A stretch of 53,106 nt of DNA. It comes from an uncultured Verrucomicrobiota bacterium (lineage in GTDB: Bacteria; Verrucomicrobiota; Kiritimatiellia; CAIQIC01; Lenti-01). Position numbers and translations under genes: made by a program. Where the stretch lies: NCBI GenBank assembly GCA_937872095.1, contig CALMNW010000032.1:1-53106 (forward strand), written 5' to 3'. Position 1 is the first letter of the stretch. Each line of letters starts with the position of its first letter. Below, one piece after another: positions 42,901-50,103 of this stretch. The notes under the pieces are model-generated. The model had not been told where the DNA came from, ran no database searches, and saw only the letters and a program-made list of their open reading frames with translations.

Positions 42901-44355
42901 GTGACGGTCAACGCGTCGCCGGCGGGCGGCTACGTGGTGGAATCGATCGTGGTCAACGGCGGCGCCGTGACCGTGACGGGCAACACCTTCACGATGCCGG
43001 CCGAAGCCGTCGTCGTGGCGGTCACGTTCGTCGAGGGGTCCGCCAGCGGCGAACTCATCATCTCGCAATATTACGAGGGATCTGGCAGCTACAACAAGTG
43101 GGTCGAGATCTACAATCCCGGCGCATCGGCTGTGGATCTGGGCGCCGGCGGCTATCGATTGGGTTCATGGAACAACACGAATCGCGAGACGTGGAAAACA
43201 GATGGCGTGCCGACGCTTGCGGTTGCCTTGAGCAACACGATTGCGGCTGGCGGCACTTATGTCATCGGTCCTGCTTCCGCTTCCAATCCCGTTTATGCCG
43301 TGGCAGATCAAAATGCCAATTGGGCTTTCAACGGCGATGACAGCGTCGTGTTGTACACGGGCGAAACATACGCGTATGCGAACGTGGTGGATGCGTTCGG
43401 GTTGACGAATACCACCACGACCTTTGGGCAGGACAAGAGCTTTGTCCGGGCCAGCACGGTGACGGCGGGCGTAAACACGGACTTCAACGCGGCCGATTGG
43501 GTGGAATACACCTTGACCGAGGTCGAGGACGCCGCGGAATTGACCAACGAACGTCTCGGGTACCACAGCACGGGCGCGCCGGCGTTCGGCGTCACCGTGA
43601 ACAAGTCCAACGGCTTCACGGTGGACGAAGGCCAGAGCGATGCGATCACGGCGACGGCGGCGAACGGGACGGCGCCCTACGCCTACGGCTGGACCAGCAC
43701 GCTGGGCGGCGCGTATTACGTGGCGAGCAACAACGTGTTCACGATCTTGGCGACGGCGCCGACGGGCAGCTATTCCGCGACGGTGACGGCGACGGATGCG
43801 ACCTTGGCGACGGCGTCGAATACCGTGACCTTCTCGGTGGTGGGCTTGGCGCCGGGCCAGCCGGCGGTGCGCATCACCGGCTCGCTGTCGGGCACCGTGG
43901 GCGTGGAAATGGCCCTGTCGATCACGGTCACGAACGAAACGGCCAACGACTGGTACATCGATCTGAAGGATCCGGACGGTCTCGACGACTACAGCTACAA
44001 TTTCAATACGCCGCCGGCGTTCACGCTGACGCCGACGAAGGAGGGCACCTATACGCTGACGGTGACGGCCGTGACCGGCAGCGGAGACTACAGCAATTCC
44101 GTGCAATTGGCGGTGGGCGGCGGCGGCGCGAATCCTTCCATCGCGACCATCGCGCTTGTGGCGGGCACGGGATTCTCCTTCGCCGTTCCGGATGGCTACA
44201 CGCTGAACCGCGTGGAAGGCGCGACGGTGCTCTCCGGTTCGGGGTGGGTCTGGTCGACGTTGACGGATCCGACCGACTACACCTTGGTCGGCACCACGGT
44301 CACCATCAAGTCCACCGTCGGAACGAAGCGGATGATCCGTATCTGGCTGGATTAA
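39916..44355 (+). CDS. Giant modular surface protein with lamin-tail domains
   Basis: This 1479-residue protein has a signal peptide (MLIGLACVGMLATAMNAAA) and AAGGAG before the ATG. Approximate layout: lamin-tail domain 22-195 (LIISQYYEGASNDKWIEIYN), Ig-like 198-290, InlB B-repeat-like 292-368, lamin-tail 2 370-533, Ig 2 534-627, B-repeat 2 628-705, jelly roll 705-873, Ig 3 875-969, B-repeat 3 970-1040, lamin-tail 3 1042-1219, Ig 4 1220-1312, PKD-like 1313-1400 and a C-terminal domain ending KRMIRIWLD. The Ig units all have VEEGSSDAITATA-type openings. It is probably outer-surface and adhesive, which is inference. A terminator follows. Confidence 0.85.
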   Translation: MKKMLIGLACVGMLATAMNAAAGLIISQYYEGASNDKWIEIYNPGPGSVDLAAGDYRLGLWSNAAREAWKTNGTPSYTAALTGTIAEGGTFLYAHTNAVNPSYATWDMGGTVAYFNGDDTPVLYTGATYDFANVVDVIGLTNTTTSFGADKSFVRTNTVTTGVNTDFNPAEWIQVAYLDVDAALVGTNERLGYHSTGAAAFGVFFDKAEGFEVVEGSSDAITATAANGTEPYGYSWGSTLGGTYYVASGNVFTILATAPTGDYSATVTATDDAAQTASNTVSFSVVPPAVLYGITINPTTNGTVTTEPADEAEEGQTVTITATGAPGYIVDTISVVDEDLTPIGSTTTFVMPAGSVTISVTFQEAPAGRIVISQYTETDSGTIPKGIEIWNVSGTAITFDATDNLLDVKVAANGTNVASSQVTASSGTLAAGAVWVIGTTNMNPDLVEPFTFNGDDALVLELGGIVQDVIGTVGVDPGTSWTNAGVSTANQNIQLKAGITTGDVDGWSDPSERFEYVAAGSDLTGFGVAPGGATFGVTFDQPSGLEVEEGTTDVIVATAANGTEPYGYSWSSTLGGAYYAASNNEFTILATAPIGNYSAEVIATDSSDPVQSVTNSLNFSVVAPAVKYAIAIVTNDPAYGTATTDPATEAEEGAIVTVTATPAGGYVLESIVVNGGAVTVTGNTFTMPAEAATVTVTFAESVAEGIVDFRFNADPYLQATAKDANLTVSDMALSAGTIETGITTGTYFTDEPYIEETAGWAVDNQAGAKAFVFTITPAEGAAMTINGISFKAYATSAGPSAFGFDIGDGMATYEVNAPSALLLAVSQAVVGVESQTGAIVVKIQGWANGSRATTGSGTFRLDDVVIHGSVSTGPLEFSVSFNKSSGFEVEEGSSDAVTATAAHGTEPYGYAWSSTLGGAYYTASNNVFTILATAPIGDYSAEVIATDSSDPVQSVTNSLNFSVVAPPTYYAITVAPTTNGTATTTPETQAIAGATVTVNASPAGGYVVESIVVNGGAVTVTGNTFTMPAEAVVVAVTFVEGSASGELIISQYYEGSGSYNKWVEIYNPGASAVDLGAGGYRLGSWNNTNRETWKTDGVPTLAVALSNTIAAGGTYVIGPASASNPVYAVADQNANWAFNGDDSVVLYTGETYAYANVVDAFGLTNTTTTFGQDKSFVRASTVTAGVNTDFNAADWVEYTLTEVEDAAELTNERLGYHSTGAPAFGVTVNKSNGFTVDEGQSDAITATAANGTAPYAYGWTSTLGGAYYVASNNVFTILATAPTGSYSATVTATDATLATASNTVTFSVVGLAPGQPAVRITGSLSGTVGVEMALSITVTNETANDWYIDLKDPDGLDDYSYNFNTPPAFTLTPTKEGTYTLTVTAVTGSGDYSNSVQLAVGGGGANPSIATIALVAGTGFSFAVPDGYTLNRVEGATVLSGSGWVWSTLTDPTDYTLVGTTVTIKSTVGTKRMIRIWLD
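40510..43850. repeat. Tandem modules of about 1 kb in the surface protein gene
   Basis: Units begin near 40510, 41518, 42545 and 43580, with a period of about 1.01-1.04 kb. Ig-like units around 41571-41790 and 42598-42815 are almost identical at DNA level, as are B-repeat ends near 41921-41990 and 42941-43010. This indicates recent duplication of one module. Such near-identical blocks are prone to assembly collapse. Confidence 0.8.
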
Positions 44356-44383
44356 CGGATGGCGGGCGTTTGACGCCCATCGC

Positions 44384-44416
44384 CGCCGGTCCCGTTCGCG
44401 GGGCCGGCGGTTTTCT
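44384..44416 (+). terminator. Intrinsic terminator after the surface protein gene
   Basis: An 11-bp stem CGCCGGTCCCG/CGGGGCCGGCG with one G-T pair encloses a TTCG tetraloop (44384-44409), followed by GTTTTCTTTT. Confidence 0.9.
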
Positions 44417-44438
44417 TTTCGGGTGAAGCTGCGGTCGC

Positions 44439-45479
44439 TCAGAGCGCGGGCGCCGGCTCGTAGCGCAGGGCCGCGGCAAATCCGGGCGAGGCGATTTCCC
44501 GGAAGCCGTCGCCGGTGCGCACGAGGAACAGGGCTTCGACGTCGGGGAAACGCTCGGCCAGCAGGGGCAGGCCCTCGTCGGGACCGAGAACGAACAGGGC
44601 GGTCGCGAGCGCGTCGGCGGTCAGGCAATCGCCGGCCAGGACCGAGACGCTGGCGACGGCGTGGCCGACGGGCGCGGCGGTGCGGGGATCGACGATGTGG
44701 GCACGCAGTTCGCCGGTTTCGTCGCGATAGAAGTTGCGGTAGTCGCCGGAAGTGGCGATGGCCCGCCCGCCCGTGAGCCGGGCGATGCCTTGGAGATCGG
44801 CCGATTCGTCCGGCTTCAGCACGCCGACCCGCCACGACTCGCCTTGGCCGTTGCGGCCGACGCCGAGAGTCTCGCCGCCGATTTCGACGAGGAAATGCTC
44901 GCGGCCGCGCGCCCGCAGGAGTTCGGCGACCCGGTCCACGCCGAACCCTTTGGCGATGGCGCCGAGATCGAGCCGGAGATCGGGAATGTCCTTGGCCAGC
45001 TGGCCGTCGGGCGTCAGGAGCAGATGCCGCCAGCCGGTAATGGCGCGGGCAGCCGCGATTGGCTCGGCGGCGGGCGCGGCGCAGGGGCGGCCATCGGGGC
45101 CGAAGCCCCAGAGGTTCACGAGCGCGCCGACGGTGGGATCGAAGGCCCCGCCGGTGGCCGCGGCGATCTCCAGGGCGCGCCGGACTACGTGCTGGAAGTC
45201 CGGAGAAATCGCGACGGGTTCATCGGCCTCGGCGCGGTTGAAGCGCGAGATTTCGCTGTCGGAGAGATAGGTGGACATCTGGCGATTGACTTCGGCCAGC
45301 GCGGCATCGATGTCGGCCTGCAGGCGGCGGAGATCGCCGCGACCGAGCGGGGACGCGGCCAGCCGGATCGAGTAGGAGGTGCCCATGGTCTGGCCGGTCA
45401 GCAGGGCGTCGCGCGGGGGCGGAGAGCAGGCGGAGAGGGCGAGGAAGAGAATATTCAATATCCAATATTCAATCTTCAA
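44439..45479 (-). CDS. apbE: FAD:protein FMN transferase ApbE, lipoprotein
   Basis: ApbE attaches FMN covalently to a Thr in NqrB and NqrC. This 346-residue protein has a lipoprotein signal (WILNILFLALSAC, then SPPP), GQTMGTSYSIRL, MSTYLSDSEISRFNR, VNLWGFGPDG, LDLGAIAKGFGVDRV and an HIVDPRT motif, all typical. The start is a TTG at 45479; a start at MGTSYS would lose the lipobox. The signal codons lie in an AT-rich repeat-like patch (AATATTCAATATCC). The nqr operon, which encodes its substrates, begins 1.1 kb away on the same strand. Confidence 0.93.
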   Translation of the reverse strand: MKIEYWILNILFLALSACSPPPRDALLTGQTMGTSYSIRLAASPLGRGDLRRLQADIDAALAEVNRQMSTYLSDSEISRFNRAEADEPVAISPDFQHVVRRALEIAAATGGAFDPTVGALVNLWGFGPDGRPCAAPAAEPIAAARAITGWRHLLLTPDGQLAKDIPDLRLDLGAIAKGFGVDRVAELLRARGREHFLVEIGGETLGVGRNGQGESWRVGVLKPDESADLQGIARLTGGRAIATSGDYRNFYRDETGELRAHIVDPRTAAPVGHAVASVSVLAGDCLTADALATALFVLGPDEGLPLLAERFPDVEALFLVRTGDGFREIASPGFAAALRYEPAPAL

Positions 45480-45492
45480 TTTCCAAGGCTTG

Positions 45493-45608
45493 CCGCGCCT
45501 TAGGCGCGGGAAGACCCCCACGGCCTTGTGCCGTGGGTGAATGAGGTTGTGGCCATTTGGCCTGTCAGGGCAGACCTGATTCACCCGCCACGCAAGGTGG
45601 CGGGGGTC
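45493..45608. repeat. REPIN-like inverted hairpin pair upstream of apbE
   Basis: CCCACGGC/GCCGTGGG with a CTTGT loop (45517-45537) and CCCGCCAC/GTGGCGGG with a GCAAG loop (45584-45604) face each other. Between them GGTGAATGAGGT pairs with ACCTGATTCACC (11 of 12) around GGCC-ATTT-GGCC. Outer GACCCCC/GGGGGTC closes the structure. A further hairpin CCGCGCC/GGCGCGG is at 45493-45509. The same loop and stem style is found at 48147-48205. Confidence 0.75.
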
Positions 45609-45628
45609 TTGGACCCGTCGTGGGGAAG

Positions 45629-45715
45629 TTTTCCACGGTGTGGAAAACTTTTTTCCACGGTATGGAAAAAATCCGGTCGGGTTTTCCATGGCGTGGAAAT
45701 TCCGTTTCATGGAAA
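45629..45715. repeat. Triple palindrome element (copy 2)
   Basis: TTTTCCACG G TGTGGAAAA (45629-45647), TTTTCCACG G TATGGAAAA (45651-45669) and TTTTCCATG G CGTGGAAA (45682-45699) have centres 22 and 31 bp apart. ATCCGG lies between the second and third as in copy 1 at 16515-16586. A partial fourth (TTTCATGGAAA) ends at 45715. It lies between divergent apbE and the glycosyltransferase. Confidence 0.8.
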
Positions 45716-45816
45716 GCATCGTAGGCCCGGTAGCGGATTTGCGCAAGGCGGCAGGCGCGGAGGAGGATTGCCCGCGGCATCGGCCGGGGGTAGAATGGCG
45801 GCGACAAGGGACAGCC

Positions 45817-46524
45817 ATGCGGTTTTCGGTGATCATTCCGGCACGAGACGAGGCGGCGCGGATCGGGGCGTGCCTGGATTCGGTCGCGGCCGCCGCCCGG
45901 CCGTTTCCAGACGAGGTGGAAACCGTCGTGGTCCTGAACCGCTGCACGGATGCGACGGAGCAGATTGCCCGGGACCACGGGGCACGGATCGCGCGCGACG
46001 ACCGGAAGAACCTGGCGGCGATCCGCAACACGGGGGCTCGGGCGGCGTCGGGCGAGATCCTGGTGACGATCGATGCCGATAGCCGGATGTCGGCGAACAT
46101 GCTGGCGGAGATCGATCGGGCGCTGGCGGGCGGGAAAACGGTCGGCGGCGGGGTGCCGATCTATCCGGAACGGCGGTCGGCGGGCATTCTGCTGACGGGG
46201 CTGATCCTGTTGGCGCTGTTGCCGGGGCTGTCGGCGGGACTGTTCTGGTGCCGGCGGGAAGATTTCAAGTCGCTGGGGGGCTTCAACGAAGCGTTGCGGG
46301 TGGGCGAGGACGTGGATTTCGCCAAGCGGCTGCGGGCGCTGGGAAAACGGACAAACCGGCCGTTCCGGACGCTGTGGCGAACGCACATCGTGACCTCCTG
46401 CCGGAAATTCGATGCGCTGGGCGACTGGTATTGCCTGCGGCGGCCATGGGTCCTGTGGTGCGGAATCCACGGGCAGGACGTGGAGGGAATCGGCGACCGG
46501 TTGTTCTACGAATTCCGGCGGTGA
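45817..46524 (+). CDS. GT2 family glycosyltransferase
   Basis: This 235-residue protein has a GT-A fold. MRFSVIIPARDEAARIGACLD starts the nucleotide-sugar site. TVVVLNRCTDATEQIA and VTIDADSRMSANML carry the DxD (DAD) motif, and CRREDFKSLGGFNEALRVGEDVDFAKRL is the acceptor/base region. A hydrophobic segment (ILLTGLILLALLPGLSAGLF) may bind it to the membrane. AAGGG precedes the ATG. The sugar and acceptor are unknown. It may be controlled by the triple palindrome just upstream. Confidence 0.9.
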   Translation: MRFSVIIPARDEAARIGACLDSVAAAARPFPDEVETVVVLNRCTDATEQIARDHGARIARDDRKNLAAIRNTGARAASGEILVTIDADSRMSANMLAEIDRALAGGKTVGGGVPIYPERRSAGILLTGLILLALLPGLSAGLFWCRREDFKSLGGFNEALRVGEDVDFAKRLRALGKRTNRPFRTLWRTHIVTSCRKFDALGDWYCLRRPWVLWCGIHGQDVEGIGDRLFYEFRR

Positions 46525-46540
46525 GCCGGCGCCGAGGGGG

Positions 46541-46996
46541 CTAAACTAGGTCTAGCAAACGCGCGGCGCGGGCGGGTTCGACGCGATAGCGGGAGCCGCG
46601 GCCTTGGAAGAAGGAATGCTTTTCGATCATCGCGAGACCCAGGGCGGTGAGGACGATTTGTTCGCCGTCGGCGGCGGTCAAGACGACGTCGCCCTTTTCG
46701 AAGACGCCGTCGCCGCGGAAGGGGGACGGGATGCGGCCCATGGATTCGTGGGCGACGGCTTTTAAACCGGGGCGGATTTCAACTTCGCCGCCGAGGGCGG
46801 CGCGGGCTTTTTCGAAGGCGTCGCGGAGCGCGGCGAGCAGGGTCTCCTGCGCGACGCCGAGCTGCGCGAGCTCATGCAGATCGGCGGCGACGATTTCGTC
46901 GACGGGGCGGTGGTCGGTGCCGAGGAAGCCTTCGCCGGAGAACTTGGAGGCGCCGAGGCGGTCTTCCAAGGCTTTGTCGTCGGGCGTTTCTTTCAT
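46541..46996 (-). CDS. Unknown protein at the end of the nqr operon
   Basis: This 151-residue protein is not recognised. It is soluble, with an N-terminal acidic part (MKETPDDKALEDRLGASKFS), a helix (ELAQLGVAQETLLAALRDAFEKARAAL split across two helices), and a C-terminal part with GDVVLTAADGEQIVLTALGLAMIEKH. GGGAGG lies upstream of the ATG. It lies 13 bases after nqrF, so is co-transcribed. A role in Nqr assembly or in its regulation is possible but not shown. Confidence 0.8.
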   Translation of the reverse strand: MKETPDDKALEDRLGASKFSGEGFLGTDHRPVDEIVAADLHELAQLGVAQETLLAALRDAFEKARAALGGEVEIRPGLKAVAHESMGRIPSPFRGDGVFEKGDVVLTAADGEQIVLTALGLAMIEKHSFFQGRGSRYRVEPARAARLLDLV

Positions 46997-47009
46997 GGCC
47001 GCATCCTCC

Positions 47010-48113
47010 CTAGGCGAATTTGTCGTAGAAGACGTTGGCTTCGGGCATGCCGTTCTTCGTCAGGACGGCGACGGAGGCGTCGATCATGCCGGGCGAGCCG
47101 CAAAGATAGGCTTCGTGCTTGGAGGTGTCGGGGAAATGGCGGGAGACGACGTCGGTGATCAGGCCGCGTTCGCCGGTCCAGCCGGAATCGGCGGGTTCCT
47201 TGGAAAGGGCCGGCACGAACTTGAACCAGGGGCATTCCTGTTCGAGCTTCCGGAATTCGTCCAGGAAGAACAGGTCGCGCTGGGTGAGGGCGCCGAAGAA
47301 GTAGGTGGTGGGGCGTGCGATGCCCTTTTCCTTCATGTCGCGCACGATGGCCCAGATGGGCGCCATGCCCGAGCCGCCGGCGATGCAGATGATGGGCGCC
47401 TGGGTGTCGGACAGATGGAAGAAGCCGTAGGGGCCTGAGAAGAGGACTTCGGCGCCCTCTTTCAGGTGGTCGAAGACCCAGGTGGTGCAGATGCCGTCGG
47501 GAACGCGGCGGATGATGAGTTCGAGATGCTGGTTGTCGGAGGGCACGGAGGAAATGGAATAGCCGCGCATGACGGACTCGCGGCCCTTGTACTCGGCGGA
47601 TTCGAGCTGGACATACTGGCCGGCTTCGAAGGAGATGGAATCGGGTTCGAGCAATTGCAGCCGCAATTCGACGATGTCGTGGGTGAGCGGCTTCTTGTGG
47701 AGAAGCTTCGCGCGGAAGCGGGAGACGGAGAACAGTTCGTCTGGGATTTCGATCTTGAGGTCGCGGCGCACCTTGACCTGGCAGGCGAGACGGACGTGGT
47801 CCTGGCGCTCTTCGGGGGAGAGGTAGGGCTCCTCGACGGGGCCGACCATGCCGCCGCCCTCCTGGACCTTGAGCTTGCAGTAGGCGCAGGAGCCGCGGCC
47901 GCCGCAGGCCGAGGGAATGAAGATGTTCTGCTCGGCGAGGGAGGAAAGCAGGGACGAGCCGCCTTCCACGTCGAGGACCTTCCGGCCCGCGTTCACGTCG
48001 ACGTGGCAGGTGCCGTAGTTGAGGATCTTCTTCTCGGCGAGCACGAGCAGCCCGGCGAGCACGAGCCCGCAGGCGAGGAGGAAACCGACCGAGATGAGGA
48101 TGGAAACGAGCAT
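47010..48113 (-). CDS. nqrF: Na+-translocating NADH:quinone reductase subunit F
   Basis: NqrF is the NADH-oxidising subunit. This 367-residue protein has an N-terminal membrane helix (ILISVGFLLACGLVLAGLLVL). A ferredoxin domain with CGGRGSCAYC and LACQ holds the 2Fe-2S cluster. The FAD/NADH part follows, with RGYSISSVP (FAD), CIAGGSGMAPIWAIVRDM (NADH) and EAYLCGSPGMIDA. The length is a little short of V. cholerae (408). It is 126 bases from nqrE, with a REPIN-like pair between. The start at 48113 has no good ribosome site. Confidence 0.95.
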   Translation of the reverse strand: MLVSILISVGFLLACGLVLAGLLVLAEKKILNYGTCHVDVNAGRKVLDVEGGSSLLSSLAEQNIFIPSACGGRGSCAYCKLKVQEGGGMVGPVEEPYLSPEERQDHVRLACQVKVRRDLKIEIPDELFSVSRFRAKLLHKKPLTHDIVELRLQLLEPDSISFEAGQYVQLESAEYKGRESVMRGYSISSVPSDNQHLELIIRRVPDGICTTWVFDHLKEGAEVLFSGPYGFFHLSDTQAPIICIAGGSGMAPIWAIVRDMKEKGIARPTTYFFGALTQRDLFFLDEFRKLEQECPWFKFVPALSKEPADSGWTGERGLITDVVSRHFPDTSKHEAYLCGSPGMIDASVAVLTKNGMPEANVFYDKFA

Positions 48114-48146
48114 GGTCAATGGGGTTTCGGTTCGAGTTCGGGCGGG

Positions 48147-48205
48147 CCCCACCGCCTTGCGCGGTGGGGGAGCCAACTTGGCCTCCCACGGCGCAAGGCC
48201 GTGGG
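48147..48205. repeat. REPIN-like inverted hairpin pair between nqrE and nqrF
   Basis: CCCCACCGC/GCGGTGGGG with a CTTGC loop (48147-48169) and CCCACGGC/GCCGTGGG with a GCAAG loop (48185-48205) lie in opposite orientation. Between them is a GCCAA/TTGGC palindrome. The stems and loops match those at 45517-45604 and 20816-20838. It sits in the only long gap of the nqr operon. Confidence 0.75.
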
Positions 48206-48239
48206 GGGGCTCAACTGCCGCATGGAACGTGTTTTCATT

Positions 48240-48848
48240 CTAAATCTTGATCATTCCCGAGAATCCGACGAACGCGAGAGCCATGATGCCGATGACGACG
48301 AGGGTGATGCCGGGACCGGCGAGGCCCTTGGGCAGGGCGGCTTCGTTGATCTTCTCGCGGATGCCGCCGATGAGGGCGATGGCCAGGAACCAGCCGAAGC
48401 CCCCGCCGAGGCCGAAGGCGAAGGCCTGGAGGAAGCTGTACGGCTTGTTGAGCATGAAGAGCGAAATGCCGAGGATGGCGCAATTGACCGTGATGAGCGG
48501 CAGGAAGATGCCGAGGGAATTGTAGAGCTTTTCCGAGACCCGCTCGATGATCATCTCGACGAGCTGGGTGAAGGCGGCGATGACGACGATGAAGACGATC
48601 AGCCGGAGATACTCGAGGTGCAGCGGCACCAGCAGGTACTGGTAGACGAGGTAGTTGAGGGCGGCGGTGGCCGCGGTGACGAACATGACGGCCAGGCCGA
48701 GGCCCAGGCTGGTGTCCACTTTCTTCGACACGCCGAGGCACGAGCACATGCCGAGGAAACGGGCCATCAGGATGTTGTCCGTGAACGCCGCCGAGACGAA
48801 AATCAGCAGGAAGGACGACAAGAATCCCATGTCGGCGAGCGGGGTCAT
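48240..48848 (-). CDS. nqrE: Na+-translocating NADH:quinone reductase subunit E
   Basis: NqrE is a six-helix membrane subunit paralogous to NqrD. Together they hold an iron centre between them and form part of the ion path. This 202-residue protein has FTDNILMARFLGMCSCLGVS, TQLVEMIIERVSEKLYNSLG and ITVNCAILGISLFM. The Cys in TVNCAILG and the one in MCSCLG are the conserved cluster ligands. The ATG at 48848 overlaps the nqrD stop. Confidence 0.95.
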   Translation of the reverse strand: MTPLADMGFLSSFLLIFVSAAFTDNILMARFLGMCSCLGVSKKVDTSLGLGLAVMFVTAATAALNYLVYQYLLVPLHLEYLRLIVFIVVIAAFTQLVEMIIERVSEKLYNSLGIFLPLITVNCAILGISLFMLNKPYSFLQAFAFGLGGGFGWFLAIALIGGIREKINEAALPKGLAGPGITLVVIGIMALAFVGFSGMIKI

Positions 48849-49456
48849 TTCGTCTCCTCCTTGACCAGCCGGGCGCGGGCGATCCAGGTCAGGATGGCCA
48901 GCATGAAGAACGCGCCGGGGGGCATGACCATGATGGTCCACTGGTGCCACCACAGATCGCGCGCCGGCAGCGCGTAGCCGAGCACGGTGCCGAAGCCCAT
49001 GATTTCGCGGACGACGGCGATGGCGACGAGGACGGCGGTGTAGCCCAGGCCGTTGGCGAAGCCGTCGATGAGCGCCGGCAGGGGCTTGTTCTGGCTGGCG
49101 AAGGCTTCGGCGCGGCCCATGATGATGCAGTTGGTGATGATCAGGCCGACGTAGGGGCCGATGAAGCGGTGGATGTCGGGCGCGACGGCCTTGATGAGGA
49201 TGTCGATCATCATGACGTAGCAGGCGATGATCACGACCTGCACGATCATGCGGATGCGGACGGGGATCCAGTTGCGCAGCAGGGAAACCGTGAAGGCGGT
49301 CAGGGCGGTGGCAAACGTGACGCCGAAGCCCATGAAGAGCGTGTTGACCACGAGGTTGGTCACGGCCAGCGCGGAACAGATTCCGAGCACCTGGCGGAAG
49401 ATCGGATTCTCGACTAGGAAGCCGTCCTTGAGGATTTTGCCGTAGGTGGAAGCCAT
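48845..49456 (-). CDS. nqrD: Na+-translocating NADH:quinone reductase subunit D
   Basis: This 203-residue membrane subunit has ENPIFRQVLGICSALAVTN and IGPYVGLIITNCIIMGRAEA, with the Cys residues that face those of NqrE. LVNTLFMG and the tail LTWIARARLVKEE are typical. The ATG at 49456 is chosen; a TTG at 49465 is in frame and would overlap the nqrC stop. It is translationally coupled to nqrE by ATGA. Confidence 0.95.
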   Translation of the reverse strand: MASTYGKILKDGFLVENPIFRQVLGICSALAVTNLVVNTLFMGFGVTFATALTAFTVSLLRNWIPVRIRMIVQVVIIACYVMMIDILIKAVAPDIHRFIGPYVGLIITNCIIMGRAEAFASQNKPLPALIDGFANGLGYTAVLVAIAVVREIMGFGTVLGYALPARDLWWHQWTIMVMPPGAFFMLAILTWIARARLVKEETK

Positions 49457-49461
49457 AAAGT

Positions 49462-50103
49462 TCAACGATTCAGCGGTTCAAGGTTCAACGGTTGGGCATA
49501 CTGAGCGCGGAAGGCGTCGAGTTCGGAATTGAAAAAACGCATGAGGGCCATGGAGGTCTGGGTGGCGCCGGTGATGGCGTCGACTTCGTTGGCCGCGTTG
49601 GGGGCGGGATTGGCGCCGACGAGGATGCGCTGTCCCTGCGGATCGTTCCAGGCCAGCGTCAGGCCCTTGAATTGGTCCGTGAACCACGGTTCTTCGATGC
49701 GGGCGCCGAGGCCGGGGGTTTCCTTCTGCTCGAGCACCTGGACGTTCAGGATTTTCTGCAGGTCGGGCGAGAGGACCACGACGCATTCAATGCGGTCCCA
49801 GAAGCCCATGCCGCCGGCGACGAAGCCGACGCCTTCCTTGCCGGGAGCGACGCATTCGTAGACGGTGCGGCCGCCGACGACGGACGTCCGCAGGGCGGCG
49901 TCGACGGCCTGCTGGTAGGCCTCGGCCGAGGTGCCGGCGACGTCGAGCTGGAACGCGCGGCAGAGCACGCCGTTGCGGTGCAGAGTCGCATTCTTGGCGA
50001 GCAGGCCCTGGGTGGCGTAGTTGACGACGGAAATGCCGGTGCCGAACACGATGCAGATGGCCGCCATGAAGGCGAGGACGTAGGCGGGGGATTTCTTGTT
50101 CAC
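49462..50103 (-). CDS. nqrC: Na+-translocating NADH:quinone reductase subunit C
   Basis: NqrC carries a covalent FMN in the periplasm. This 213-residue protein has one N-terminal membrane segment (YVLAFMAAICIVFGTGISVV) and an FMN-binding domain with ETPGLGARIEEPWFTDQFKG. The flavin-attachment motif EVDAITGATQTS is near the C-terminus (Thr of TGAT). It starts with GTG overlapping the nqrB stop. The ApbE transferase that loads the FMN is encoded nearby. It is slightly shorter than the V. cholerae form (257). Confidence 0.95.
   Translation of the reverse strand: MNKKSPAYVLAFMAAICIVFGTGISVVNYATQGLLAKNATLHRNGVLCRAFQLDVAGTSAEAYQQAVDAALRTSVVGGRTVYECVAPGKEGVGFVAGGMGFWDRIECVVVLSPDLQKILNVQVLEQKETPGLGARIEEPWFTDQFKGLTLAWNDPQGQRILVGANPAPNAANEVDAITGATQTSMALMRFFNSELDAFRAQYAQPLNLEPLNR

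Noticed and set aside
40510..43850. CRISPR-like regular repeats
   Set aside because: The repeats are 1 kb protein modules in frame; no short direct repeats with unique spacers occur anywhere in the window.
45450..45480. AATATTCAATATCCAATATTCAAT patch as a separate repeat element
   Set aside because: It encodes the ApbE signal peptide in frame; no second copy was seen in the window.
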